NCBI GenBank assembly: GCA_019105125.1
Contig: JAHRWO010000297.1
Location: 1 to 8,394 of the forward strand
Length of the DNA stretch: 8,394 nucleotides
Direction: 5' to 3'
Origin: Flavobacterium sp.
GTDB lineage: Bacteria; Bacteroidota; Bacteroidia; Flavobacteriales; Flavobacteriaceae
The notes beneath the pieces were generated by a model. That model was not told the origin of the DNA, did no database searches, and saw only the letters and a list, made by a program, of their open reading frames with translations. The position numbers and the translations under genes were made by a program. This document shows, one piece after another, positions 1 through 6,994 of this stretch (the first letter of the stretch is position 1; the number at the start of each line of letters is the position of its first letter).

Positions 1-492
1 CAGTCCTTTGTTATATAAATCTACAAATGAGTGAATTACCGATGCTGACATATCGTCATCCATAGTAAACTTGGTTCGACTCCAATCGCAAGAACATCCT
101 AATTGTTTTAATTGCTCTAAGATGGTTCCTCCGTATTTATCGGTCCAATCCCAAGCGTGTTTTAGGAATTCTTCGCGTGTTAAATCGTTTTTATTGATGC
201 CTTCTTCTTTTAACTTCGCTACTACTTTAGCTTCGGTTGCAATTGAAGCATGGTCGGTTCCTGGCACCCAACAAGCGTTGAACCCTTTTAAACGCGCACG
301 ACGAATTAATACATCTTGAATGGTGTTATTCAACATGTGTCCCATGTGTAAGACTCCCGTTACGTTTGGTGGCGGAATTACAATGGTGTACGGCGTTCTG
401 TGGTCAGGTTTGGATGTAAAATAATCGTTTTTCATCCAGTAGTCGTACCACTTTTGTTCTACTTCTTTAGCGTTGAATTGTGCAGGAATCAT
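1..492 (-). CDS. valS: Valine--tRNA ligase, N-terminal part (cut by window edge)
   Basis: This is the first 164 codons of cytoplasmic valyl-tRNA synthetase, a class I enzyme that charges tRNA-Val with valine. The translated N-terminus ([19 protein letters not shown]) is typical of the family. The ATP-binding HIGH motif is HMGH at residues 49-52, preceded by PPPNVTG (40-46) and followed by [13 protein letters not shown] (75-87), a family signature close to the usual PGTDHAGIAT. The full protein is usually about 870-950 residues, so the editing domain, the KMSKS loop and the anticodon-binding and C-terminal domains lie beyond the left edge. The ATG at 490-492 is chosen because it fits the family N-terminus and sits behind an A-rich leader with no Shine-Dalgarno, as expected in Bacteroidetes. 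The gene is transcribed away from the DUF1573 gene. The family assignment is near certain; only the 3' part is unseen. Confidence 0.97.
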   Translation of the reverse strand, partial: MIPAQFNAKEVEQKWYDYWMKNDYFTSKPDHRTPYTIVIPPPNVTGVLHMGHMLNNTIQDVLIRRARLKGFNACWVPGTDHASIATEAKVVAKLKEEGINKNDLTREEFLKHAWDWTDKYGGTILEQLKQLGCSCDWSRTKFTMDDDMSASVIHSFVDLYNKGL

Positions 493-592
493 TATATTTT
501 TTTCTTGTTTAATTATTGAATCGTTGAACGGTTGAATCGTTCGTTTTAACATTCCAAAACTCACTTTGGTATGCTTTTTGTTTTACTAACTG

Positions 593-600
593 CAAAAGTA
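593..600 (-). promoter_or_regulatory. Candidate -7 promoter element of valS
   Basis: Read on the minus strand, this is TACTTTTG, an exact match to the Bacteroidetes -7 consensus TAnnTTTG. It lies about 100 bases before the valS start codon. The -33 region upstream is T-rich but has no clean TTTG, so the assignment rests on the -7 match and the position. The roughly 90-base leader this implies could hold a regulatory element, but I see no T-box-like fold in it. Confidence 0.45.
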
Positions 601-636
601 ACTATATAACGAAAATAAAAAAAATGTTAGGAGTAG

Positions 637-667
637 TTTGTTGGTTGCTTATATTTAATTAATTTTA
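637..667 (+). promoter_or_regulatory. Candidate promoter of the DUF1573 gene
   Basis: A TTTG at 637-640 is followed, after 19 bases, by TAATTTTA at 660-667. This is one mismatch from the Bacteroidetes -7 element TAnnTTTG, and the spacing falls in the usual 17-23 base range. The -7 box ends 22 bases before the start codon, which implies a short leader. It lies back to back with the candidate valS promoter, so the two genes share a divergent control region of about 200 bases (493-689). Confidence 0.4.
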
Positions 668-689
668 CAACAACCTATTAATTTATAAG

Positions 690-1118
690 ATGATGAAAAA
701 ATTACTTGTTTATTTAACTGTATTAGTTGGGATGGCTTCTTTTGCTCAAACGGGTCCAAAGATTGAGTTCAAAGAAGAAACGATCAACTATGGTGAGGTA
801 GAAAAAGGAAAAGATGATGGAATTCGAGTTTTTGAGTTCACGAATACGGGTGATGCCCCATTAATTATTAAAAACGCAAAATCAAGTTGTGGTTGTACCG
901 TACCTGAATGGCCAAAAGAGCCAATTGCTCCGGGTGGAAATGGAAAAATTAAAGTTCAATATAATATGAATCCTGGACCAATAAGTAAAACCATAACTAT
1001 TGAAAGTAATGCAACTAACAAACCAAATGGCATGATACCTTTGCGCATTAAAGGTACAGTGATTGTGAAGGAAGCAATTAGTCCGTTGGTTAAAAAGAAA
1101 ACATTTCCAAATTCTTAA
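690..1118 (+). CDS. Small secreted DUF1573 domain protein
   Basis: A 142-residue protein with a Sec signal peptide: MMKK, a hydrophobic stretch, then SFAQ with likely cleavage after Gln20. The rest matches DUF1573, an Ig/ASPM-like beta-sandwich common in Bacteroidetes. Its hallmarks are the FxFTNTGDAPLII segment (about residues 49-60), the SSCGCTVPEWPKEPIAPG core (65-82) and a following GKIKVQYN strand. The CGC pair (Cys67, Cys69) is typical. The domain fills the mature protein, leaving only a short Lys-rich tail. The exact role of the family is unknown; an envelope or periplasmic protein-binding role is an inference from the fold. Translation could start at either of two adjacent ATG codons (690 or 693). 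The gene looks monocistronic, with its own promoter and a hairpin terminator just after the stop. Confidence 0.92.
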   Translation: MMKKLLVYLTVLVGMASFAQTGPKIEFKEETINYGEVEKGKDDGIRVFEFTNTGDAPLIIKNAKSSCGCTVPEWPKEPIAPGGNGKIKVQYNMNPGPISKTITIESNATNKPNGMIPLRIKGTVIVKEAISPLVKKKTFPNS

Positions 1119-1121
1119 ATT

Positions 1122-1150
1122 AAAATCCTAACTCTGTTGGGATTTTTTTT
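1122..1150 (+). terminator. Rho-independent terminator of the DUF1573 gene
   Basis: AATCCTAAC (1124-1132), a TCT loop and GTTGGGATT (1136-1144) form a 9-base-pair stem with one T-G wobble. The A's just before it can pair with part of an eight-T run (1143-1150) that follows. It begins four bases after the stop codon. The stem is modest in GC, but the geometry is canonical. Confidence 0.8.
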
Positions 1151-1309
1151 GTTTAAATTTTAAAAATATATTCTAAAAACCAACTCCTAATTAAAAAAGG
1201 CATTTTTGATTTTAATGAATGCTTCAATCAATTTATTGAATTAGCTTAACAAATTATTGGTTTAACATTTTTTAAAGTGTTGTTATGTGAATATCACAAA
1301 AAAAAATCG

Positions 1310-1317
1310 CAATTTTG
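1310..1317 (+). promoter_or_regulatory. Candidate -7 element for the aminotransferase gene
   Basis: CAATTTTG differs from the Bacteroidetes consensus TAnnTTTG only in its first base. It lies about 21 bases before the start codon at 1339, in an otherwise non-coding 220-base gap that follows a terminator. No TTTG occurs at the expected -33 spacing; the nearest TTG (1280-1282) is 27 bases away. The call is therefore tentative. Confidence 0.35.
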
Positions 1318-1338
1318 CACATCATTAAAAACTAAATC

Positions 1339-2532
1339 ATGCCAAAAGTTTCTGTAAAAGGGCAGCAAATGCCTGAATCTCCAATTAGAAAGTTGGTCCC
1401 ATATGCTGAAATTGCAAAGAAAAAAGGACACAAAGTATATCATTTAAATATTGGTCAACCTGATATTAAAACCCCTGAAGTAGCTTTACAAGCAGTTAAA
1501 AATGCAGATATTTGTGTTTTAGAATACAGTCATTCTGCTGGTTTTGAAAGCTACAGAAACAAACTATCCCAATATTACCAAAATCAAGGATTACCTTTAG
1601 AATCACAAGATATAATCATCACTACAGGTGGCTCTGAAGCTTTACTTTTTGCAATGGGTAGCACAATGGATACGGGTGATGAAATTATTATTCCAGAACC
1701 ATTTTATGCAAATTATAATGGATTTTCAACTGCTTCTGGAGTAAAAGTTGTTCCTGTTATATCAGGAATTGAAACCGGATTTGCATTGCCTCCTATTGAA
1801 GCTTTCGAAAAATTAATTACTCCTAAAACTAAGGCTATTTTAATTTGTAATCCAGGTAATCCAACAGGTTATTTATATTCACAAGAAGAAATTTTAAAAT
1901 TGGCAGAAATTGTTAAGAAACATGATTTGTTCTTAATAGCTGATGAAGTATATCGTGAATTCACATACGATGGAGACAAGCACTTCTCAGTGATGAATGT
2001 TCCTGGTTTAGAAGACCATGCTATCATGATAGATTCAGTTTCAAAACGTTATAGTATGTGTGGAGCAAGAATTGGTTGTATCGTTTCTAAAAACAAAGAA
2101 GTAATGGCTACTGCCATGAAATTTGCTCAAGCGCGTTTGAGTCCACCAACTTTTGCTCAGATTGCTAGTGAAGCTGCTTTAGAAACGCCTCAAAGTTATT
2201 TTGATGATGTTATCTCAGAATACAAGGATAGAAGAGATACATTAATTGAAGAGTTAAATAAAATTGAAGGTGTTGTGGTTGCGAAACCAAAAGGTGCTTT
2301 TTATTGTATCGCTAAATTACCAATTGATAATGCTGACGCTTTTGCACAATGGTTATTAGAATCTTATGATTTAAACGGAGAAACCGTTATGGTGGCACCG
2401 GCGGCTGGTTTCTATTCTACTCCTAATGTTGGTTTAGATGAAGTTCGGATTGCTTATGTTTTAAAGAAAGAAGACTTGATAAAATCAGTTCAAATTTTAA
2501 AAACAGCTATTGCGGCATACAATAAGAAATAA
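1339..2532 (+). CDS. PLP-dependent class I aminotransferase (aspartate aminotransferase-like)
   Basis: A full-length 397-residue fold-type I aminotransferase, the usual length for the family, expected in the cytoplasm. It transfers an amino group between an amino acid and a 2-oxoacid through pyridoxal phosphate. Visible motifs are LNIGQPD (36-42, substrate binding), GGSEAL (97-102, cofactor phosphate loop), NPGNPTG (171-177), ADEVY (201-205, with Asp202 expected at the pyridine nitrogen and Tyr205 at the cofactor), SVSKRYSMCGARIG (233-246, with Lys236 the Schiff-base lysine and Arg244 a phosphate ligand) and EVRIAY (368-373, with Arg370 the likely substrate carboxylate ligand). All key residues are intact. 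The sequence fits the bacterial aspartate aminotransferase group (AspB/AspC-like). Substrate range in this group varies, so aspartate as main donor is an inference; alanine or aromatic substrates are possible. The gene stands alone between terminators. Confidence 0.93.
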   Translation: MPKVSVKGQQMPESPIRKLVPYAEIAKKKGHKVYHLNIGQPDIKTPEVALQAVKNADICVLEYSHSAGFESYRNKLSQYYQNQGLPLESQDIIITTGGSEALLFAMGSTMDTGDEIIIPEPFYANYNGFSTASGVKVVPVISGIETGFALPPIEAFEKLITPKTKAILICNPGNPTGYLYSQEEILKLAEIVKKHDLFLIADEVYREFTYDGDKHFSVMNVPGLEDHAIMIDSVSKRYSMCGARIGCIVSKNKEVMATAMKFAQARLSPPTFAQIASEAALETPQSYFDDVISEYKDRRDTLIEELNKIEGVVVAKPKGAFYCIAKLPIDNADAFAQWLLESYDLNGETVMVAPAAGFYSTPNVGLDEVRIAYVLKKEDLIKSVQILKTAIAAYNKK

Positions 2533-2564
2533 ATTAACATCATTATTAGTTGATTATTAAAATA

Positions 2565-2595
2565 ATAAAGGCGGAAATTAAATTTCCGCCTTTAT
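2565..2595. terminator. Bidirectional terminator between convergent genes
   Basis: AAAGGCGGAAATT (2567-2579) and AATTTCCGCCTTT (2581-2593) are perfect inverted repeats around one A, extendable to 2565-2595. A few A-T pairs must open to form the loop. The arms sit 33 bases after the aminotransferase stop and 18 bases after the stop of the convergent large gene. Read on the minus strand the stem is followed by TTTATTATTTT, so it should stop both transcripts, more clearly the large one. Confidence 0.85.
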
Positions 2596-2612
2596 CATAT
2601 CTATCAAAATTA

Positions 2613-5600
2613 TTATCTCTTCAATGAGAAATGGGCTTTGAATTGTTTCGGATTGCCATTTTCTGTATAATCTACAGTAAACCAATAATCGGTTGATGGC
2701 AGTTGTTGTTGATTGTAAGTTCCGTCCCAACCTTCTTCACCTTGTAACTGTTTGATGAATTTCCCATAACGATCGAAGATATTGATTTTGTCTGTAGCCT
2801 GTAATCCTGCGATGAACCAAGTATCGTTGAATCCATCTCCGTTTGGTGTGAAATATTGAGGATATTCAATTACATAAACTTCGTAAGTTAAATAAGTACA
2901 TCCTTGAGTATCTACTACGGTAATCGTATGTAAACCAGAGCTCACATTAGTAAATACATTAGAAGATTGAAGTGCTCCATTATCTAACTGATATTCTAAA
3001 ACGCCAGTTCCGCCCGTAACGGTTACCAATAATGTAGCATTTCCGCTAAAATAATTACTTTGTTCAACAGAAATTCCATCTGATGGCGTTGAAGAGGTTA
3101 TGGTAGCGGTTACTATCTCAGAACTACAGTTGGTGCTTCTAACAGTTGCCATTACACCATAGGTTCCCACTTCGTCAGCCGTAAAAGTTGCTGTATTTGA
3201 ATTTGGTATAGGATTGTTATTAAAATACCATACAAAGTCATGAGTAGCACTACTTAAACCTGAGTCTAAAACAAAAGTTTGGAAGGGGTTTCCAGTAGCA
3301 TCCACACAAATAACACCATCGGTTAAAACGGGTTCAGGTATTGGATTCACGTTGATTCGTACCACAATAGTTTCTCCATCACAACCCGATAGAGAAGGTG
3401 TGATATAGTAGTCTACATATCCAGCTGCATTTCCTGTTGTAGTTAATGTTTGAGCAATTAAAAGATCGGTACCAGTATAGGTTCCATCCATTGCACCATC
3501 AACTCCAACGGGTTGTACTACCCAATTGATAACGGTGTTAGGCTCAAAAGTAGAAACCGTGATAGCGGTACTTTGGTTACTACACAAAACAGGTTGATTG
3601 GAGTTTGTAAATATTGAAGGTTTTGGATTAACCGTTACGGTTACCAATTCAGGATTTCCAGGACAACCGTTTAAAACAGGAGTCACTTGATAGGTTACAC
3701 TTCCTGAGGATAATCCAGTAGTAGTAAGGGTTTGAATAATTTCATTTCCAGAACCATTGGTAGCTCCTGTTACACCAGCTGCATTTAAAACAATCCAATT
3801 GAATTGGGTTCCAGAAATTGAGCTTGTAAATGAAATAGCCGTAGTTGCTCCAGAGCATATAGGCAAGTTATTATGAACAATGTTAACGTTTGGAATTGGG
3901 CTAACTAAAATTTGTACTTGAGTAGCAGGTCCCACACATCCATTAGCTTCTGCAAAAATGGTGTAGGTAAGGGCTACCGTTGTCGTAGTATTGGGTGAAA
4001 CATTTAAAGTTTGGTTAATACTATTGCCAGACCCTCCTGATGCTCCTGTAATATTCGCCCCTGTCACAGTCCATGAAAATACCGCATTAGGGACATTACT
4101 AGAAAGTGAAATAGAAGTTGTTCCACCTGAACAAAACGAAGACATAGCGCTTGAAGCAATTACTACAGGAACAGGATAGATAGTCACGGTCAATTGAGTG
4201 GATACCGCGCATTGGCCATTATCTGGAGTAAAGGTGTAGGTAGTTGTTGTCGTATTATTAAAAGCGGGTGACCAAGTTCCTGTAATTCCTTCCAAAGAAG
4301 TGTTTGGTAAAGGCGATACAGTCGAACCGGTACACATGGGAAGTATAGGGTTAAAATTTGGAGTTGTACCAGAAGTTAAAGTAACACCTCCATTTAAAGT
4401 CACGCTTCCACAACCACCAACAGTAGTAATGGAATAAGAAAAATCTCCAGCAGCAGTTCCACTAATCGTTATAGTATTTCCAGCAGTGGTAGCGGTTACA
4501 CCAATTGGTAAACCTGTTACAGTTGCGTCAGTAGCTCCTCCTCCAAAAGTATATTGAATAGAGGCAATCGCATTCCCCGAACAAACAGTTTGCGTGTTAT
4601 TGGCAGAATCTAAGACTAAAGTTGCATTTGATGAAACGGTGATACTTCCATTTAAAGTCACGCTTCCACACCCACCAACAGTAGTTATGGAATAAGAAAA
4701 ATCTCCAGCAGCAGTTCCACTAATCGTTACAGTATTTCCAGAAGTGGTAGCCGTTACACCAGTTGGTAAACCTGTTACAGTTGCGCCAGTAGCTCCTCCT
4801 CCAAAAGTATATTGAATAGGGGCAATAGCATTTCCTGAGCAAATGGTTTGCGAATCGTTTGCCGTATCTAAAACTAAAGTTGCATCCGGTGATACCGTGA
4901 TACCTCCATCAAAAGTAATAGGATTACACCCTCCCGAAGTAGTAATGGAATAAGTAAAATCTGCCGTAGCTGAACCGCTAATGGTTAGGGTGTTTCCAGT
5001 AAGTGTTGCACTTACTCCTGTTGGTAAAGTAGAAACGATGAGGTTAGTAGCACCACCACCAAAAGTATATTGAATAGGTGAAATTGCGTTACCCGAACAA
5101 ATAGTTTGGTTGTTATTTGCTGAATCAAGAGTTAAAGTGGCTGCTGGTGAAATGGTAATGCTTCCGTCTAAAATTATAGTTTCACAGCCACCACTAGTAG
5201 AAACCTCGTAAGTAAAATCTTGAGAAGGAGTTCCATTGATAATCAATTCATTACCAATTATAGAGGAACTTACACCTGTAGGTAAACCTGTTACGGTGGC
5301 CCCTGTAGCACTTTCTCCAAAAGTAAAGCGTATAGGGGTGATGGCTTCACCTGCGCAAATGGTTTGTGAACTATTATCAGATGCTAATGTTAATGTAGTA
5401 TTGGAAATAAGAATGTTTTTTTGATCTGTAATTACTGCACCACAAGAATTAGTTGCTGTTAAAGTAATAGTAATTGTACTACCTATCATAGCGGATGCTG
5501 GAATGGTAAACGAGGTAGATAGGTTATTTTGATCGGAAAAAACACCATAATAGGAAGACCAAGAAACACTAGTTTGTCCTTGAGCACTACCAATAAAATT

Positions 5601-6329
5601 GAGCGTTGCGCCAGGACAAGCACTAGTTGGAATTTGACCTGTCTCAACCGTAAAAGGTTGAACAGGGGCAACACAACCATTGTTCACATAAGAAGCAGAG
5701 CCCGATGGAGTAAAATTAACAGTTGCTCCATTGTTTTCTGTTTCTGAACCACCAGATGTACCAAAAATATTAATTAAATTCGCTCGCTGATAAGTTACAG
5801 AATCAGAGCATCCTCCGCCAAAACTTACTTCTAAAGTTCTCGTTCCTGGTGTTGGACTATAATTTGCAAAATGACCTCCTAATCTTGATGGATTGTTTTG
5901 AAAAACCATATAAATAGTAGAGGTCAATGTATTAAAGGAATTTAGTGTAATATCTAAATTAAAACTAGAAACTACTATAACTGTAGCATTTGCGGGCAAT
6001 ATACCTCCTGTTGGTTCTAAAATTTGGCCGCAACCTCCAGCCGCAGCAATATTAGCATTCAATTGGGCTACTTTTGAAGCAGTTGTAGCGTTTTGAATTA
6101 ATCCAAGCCAAGACTGTGCAGGCCAGTCAACGGATAAATTAGTTGTGTTTAAAGGAGCAGCGCCAATTTTAATTCTAAACATTTCATTTAAACCTTCATC
6201 TGCCGAGCTGCCTGTGCCATTATTGCAAGCGTCAACTAAAATACTTTCAATTTCAAAACATTGCGAAAAACTGCTGTTTGGTAAAAAGAAAAGATAGGTA
6301 GTCAGTAGTAAAACCTTTAAAAAATTCAT
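2613..6329 (-). CDS. Large modular secreted protein with T9SS type B sorting domain
   Basis: A 1238-residue protein, complete at both ends. It has a signal peptide (1 to about 23, ending SFSQ), then an N-terminal beta-rich domain (about 24-220) of a kind often seen in flavobacterial type B proteins. An Ig/PKD-like module (about 225-310) precedes four tandem 86-residue repeats (312-397, 398-483, 484-569, 570-655). A short GTWSPAF-type module (about 656-720) is followed by three PKD-like modules (721-812, 813-903, 904-997), an Ig-like module (about 998-1082) and a SprB-like module (about 1083-1155). The C-terminal domain (about 1157-1238), with YFTPNGDGFNDTW, INIFDRYG and GWDGTYN, is the CHU_C/gliding-motility-associated type B signal, which directs export through the type IX system to the surface or medium. 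There is no recognisable enzyme domain, so an adhesin or structural role is an inference. It is flanked by terminators on both sides and is likely monocistronic. Confidence 0.93.
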   Translation of the reverse strand: MNFLKVLLLTTYLFFLPNSSFSQCFEIESILVDACNNGTGSSADEGLNEMFRIKIGAAPLNTTNLSVDWPAQSWLGLIQNATTASKVAQLNANIAAAGGCGQILEPTGGILPANATVIVVSSFNLDITLNSFNTLTSTIYMVFQNNPSRLGGHFANYSPTPGTRTLEVSFGGGCSDSVTYQRANLINIFGTSGGSETENNGATVNFTPSGSASYVNNGCVAPVQPFTVETGQIPTSACPGATLNFIGSAQGQTSVSWSSYYGVFSDQNNLSTSFTIPASAMIGSTITITLTATNSCGAVITDQKNILISNTTLTLASDNSSQTICAGEAITPIRFTFGESATGATVTGLPTGVSSSIIGNELIINGTPSQDFTYEVSTSGGCETIILDGSITISPAATLTLDSANNNQTICSGNAISPIQYTFGGGATNLIVSTLPTGVSATLTGNTLTISGSATADFTYSITTSGGCNPITFDGGITVSPDATLVLDTANDSQTICSGNAIAPIQYTFGGGATGATVTGLPTGVTATTSGNTVTISGTAAGDFSYSITTVGGCGSVTLNGSITVSSNATLVLDSANNTQTVCSGNAIASIQYTFGGGATDATVTGLPIGVTATTAGNTITISGTAAGDFSYSITTVGGCGSVTLNGGVTLTSGTTPNFNPILPMCTGSTVSPLPNTSLEGITGTWSPAFNNTTTTTYTFTPDNGQCAVSTQLTVTIYPVPVVIASSAMSSFCSGGTTSISLSSNVPNAVFSWTVTGANITGASGGSGNSINQTLNVSPNTTTTVALTYTIFAEANGCVGPATQVQILVSPIPNVNIVHNNLPICSGATTAISFTSSISGTQFNWIVLNAAGVTGATNGSGNEIIQTLTTTGLSSGSVTYQVTPVLNGCPGNPELVTVTVNPKPSIFTNSNQPVLCSNQSTAITVSTFEPNTVINWVVQPVGVDGAMDGTYTGTDLLIAQTLTTTGNAAGYVDYYITPSLSGCDGETIVVRINVNPIPEPVLTDGVICVDATGNPFQTFVLDSGLSSATHDFVWYFNNNPIPNSNTATFTADEVGTYGVMATVRSTNCSSEIVTATITSSTPSDGISVEQSNYFSGNATLLVTVTGGTGVLEYQLDNGALQSSNVFTNVSSGLHTITVVDTQGCTYLTYEVYVIEYPQYFTPNGDGFNDTWFIAGLQATDKINIFDRYGKFIKQLQGEEGWDGTYNQQQLPSTDYWFTVDYTENGNPKQFKAHFSLKR
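2616..2861 (-). other. T9SS type B C-terminal sorting domain (CHU_C type)
   Basis: This codes residues 1157-1238 of the large protein. Visible signatures are PQYFTPNGDGFNDTW, KINIFDRYGKFIKQL, GWDGTYNQQQLPSTDYWF and a basic end, SLKR. This matches the gliding-motility-associated C-terminal family, one of two classes of type IX secretion signals. Known type B proteins include SprB of Flavobacterium johnsoniae. It marks the host as having a functional T9SS encoded elsewhere. Confidence 0.9.
3336..4169 (-). repeat. Three PKD-like repeats in the large secreted protein
   Basis: This codes residues 721-998. Three modules of about 91-94 residues each begin near a P-x-P motif, carry a CSG or CSN cysteine about 12 residues in, an FxW-type core (FSWTV, FNWIV, INWVV), a G-rich loop before an I-x-QTL segment (INQTL, IIQTL, IAQTL), and a closing GC cysteine before the last strand. 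They resemble the PKD-like domains repeated in flavobacterial surface proteins. They are clearly related in protein sequence, but I see no long near-identical DNA stretches, so this array looks older than the 86-residue array. Confidence 0.8.
4365..5396 (-). repeat. Tandem array of four 86-residue (258-base) repeats
   Basis: This codes residues 312-655 of the large protein, four units with no length change: 5139-5396, 4881-5138, 4623-4880 and 4365-4622 in coding order. Each unit runs TLxLxxxxxxQTxCxGxAI, an xYTFGGGAT-type strand, a TxLPxGV turn, a GNxxxIxG strand, a DFxYxxxTxGGC strand and a final G-x-hydrophobic-T strand. The two conserved cysteines are at repeat positions 14 and 71. The third and fourth units are by far the most alike, the first the most divergent. 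The family resembles Ig-like repeats of Bacteroidetes surface proteins; I cannot assign a named domain. Confidence 0.92.
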
Positions 6330-6360
6330 TTCGTAGATTGCTTTATTAGAAAAGCGGATG

Positions 6361-6368
6361 CAAAATTA
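6361..6368 (-). promoter_or_regulatory. Candidate -7 promoter element of the large T9SS protein gene
   Basis: Read on the minus strand this is TAATTTTG, an exact match to the Bacteroidetes -7 consensus TAnnTTTG, 31 bases before the start codon. A TTTG lies upstream but only six bases away, too close for a -33 box, and the expected position holds CTTAAT. It falls between the large gene and the terminator of the gene upstream, which supports independent transcription. Confidence 0.5.
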
Positions 6369-6414
6369 CAAAAACAAACGACTTGTATATTAAGTCTGAA
6401 TTAATTATTAAAAA

Positions 6415-6444
6415 AAAGGTGTTAATTTTAAAATTAACACCTTT
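6415..6444 (-). terminator. Perfect palindromic terminator of the DUF4136 gene
   Basis: AAAGGTGTTAATTTT (6415-6429) and AAAATTAACACCTTT (6430-6444) form a perfect 30-base palindrome; the central A-T pairs must open as the loop. On the minus strand it is followed by eight T's (complement of 6410-6417). It begins eight bases after the DUF4136 stop codon and separates that gene from the large T9SS protein gene. Confidence 0.88.
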
Positions 6445-6452
6445 AATCAAGT

Positions 6453-6977
6453 TTATTTTTGAGGAGGATACTGTTCTAATATTTTACTCACAAATTCTTT
6501 AATTCGTTCCTCTTTTTTCTCTGTATTTTTAGTTAAATAACCGCTTCCTTCTCCTTGCCAGACTAATTCTTTTGTGTTGGCATCAATAATATCAATAAAC
6601 AGTATACCCTCTGGTGAAGTGCTAACATTGGAGTAGCCCATTCCCCACCAAGGATTCCAACCCCAGCCCCAACCAAAGCCAACATTGTTGTAAACATCTA
6701 CTCGTTCTCTTTCTTTGGTGAAAATACTAACTAATACATCCGGATTTTCAGATTTTGTAAATCCTTTTGTCGCCATCACTTCATCAATAGCATACAATAT
6801 TCTTTTTTTGTCTAAGTCCGAAATCTCAGCTTTGTCTACACCACTTTTTAAGTAAGCATAAGATTTGTAATTTTCAAAATTCGCTTTCTTGTCGTAATCG
6901 GCATTTACTCGCACAGAACTACAAGAAAAGAAAGTAGCAACTAAAAATAATACCGAAAGAAATTTAAATGTTTTCAT
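6453..6977 (-). CDS. DUF4136 family lipoprotein
   Basis: A 174-residue predicted lipoprotein. The signal peptide (MKTFKFLSVLFLVATFFSC) ends in a lipobox-like FFSC with the lipid-bearing cysteine at 19. The rest matches DUF4136: a V-x-x-DYD start (about 24-29) followed by ANFENYKSYAYL (32-43), a helix with DKKRILYAIDEVMATKGF (56-73), NPDVLVSI (78-85), and after a Trp/Gly-rich segment a closing GILFIDIIDANTKELVWQGEG block and a basic, helical C-terminus. The Trp/Gly-rich stretch (GFGWGWGWNPWWGMGY, 100-115) is an insert between two strands and often occurs in the family. The family function is unknown. Location is the outer or inner membrane; residues after Cys19 are SSVRV, with no acidic run of the kind used for surface export in Bacteroidetes, so a periplasm-facing site is inferred. 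It has its own terminator and a possible promoter. Confidence 0.9.
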   Translation of the reverse strand: MKTFKFLSVLFLVATFFSCSSVRVNADYDKKANFENYKSYAYLKSGVDKAEISDLDKKRILYAIDEVMATKGFTKSENPDVLVSIFTKERERVDVYNNVGFGWGWGWNPWWGMGYSNVSTSPEGILFIDIIDANTKELVWQGEGSGYLTKNTEKKEERIKEFVSKILEQYPPQK

Positions 6978-6994
6978 AATTTTATTTGTTTAGA

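Noticed and set aside
71..319. Open frame on the plus strand opposite valS
   Set aside because: It lies wholly antisense to the well-supported valS frame, has no family features and no promoter or leader.
1215..1246. Imperfect dyad TTCAAT...ATTGAA in the gap before the aminotransferase
   Set aside because: Six-base arms in very AT-rich DNA are expected by chance, and no T-run or promoter geometry goes with them.
4365..5396. Regular repeats considered as a CRISPR or other non-coding array
   Set aside because: The 258-base period is an exact multiple of three, the frame is open throughout, and differences fit protein-level divergence; there are no short repeats with unique spacers.
3991..5747. 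Several short open frames inside the large secreted protein gene, on both strands (for example 3991-4179, 5236-5424, 5529-5747)
   Set aside because: They are shadows of the long frame; Thr/Gly/Ser-rich repetitive coding leaves other frames open by chance.
6258..6260. Cys24 after the signal peptide of the large protein as a lipoprotein anchor
   Set aside because: The preceding residues are F-S-Q, and Gln at -1 does not fit a lipobox. The T9SS C-terminal domain also points to a different anchoring route.
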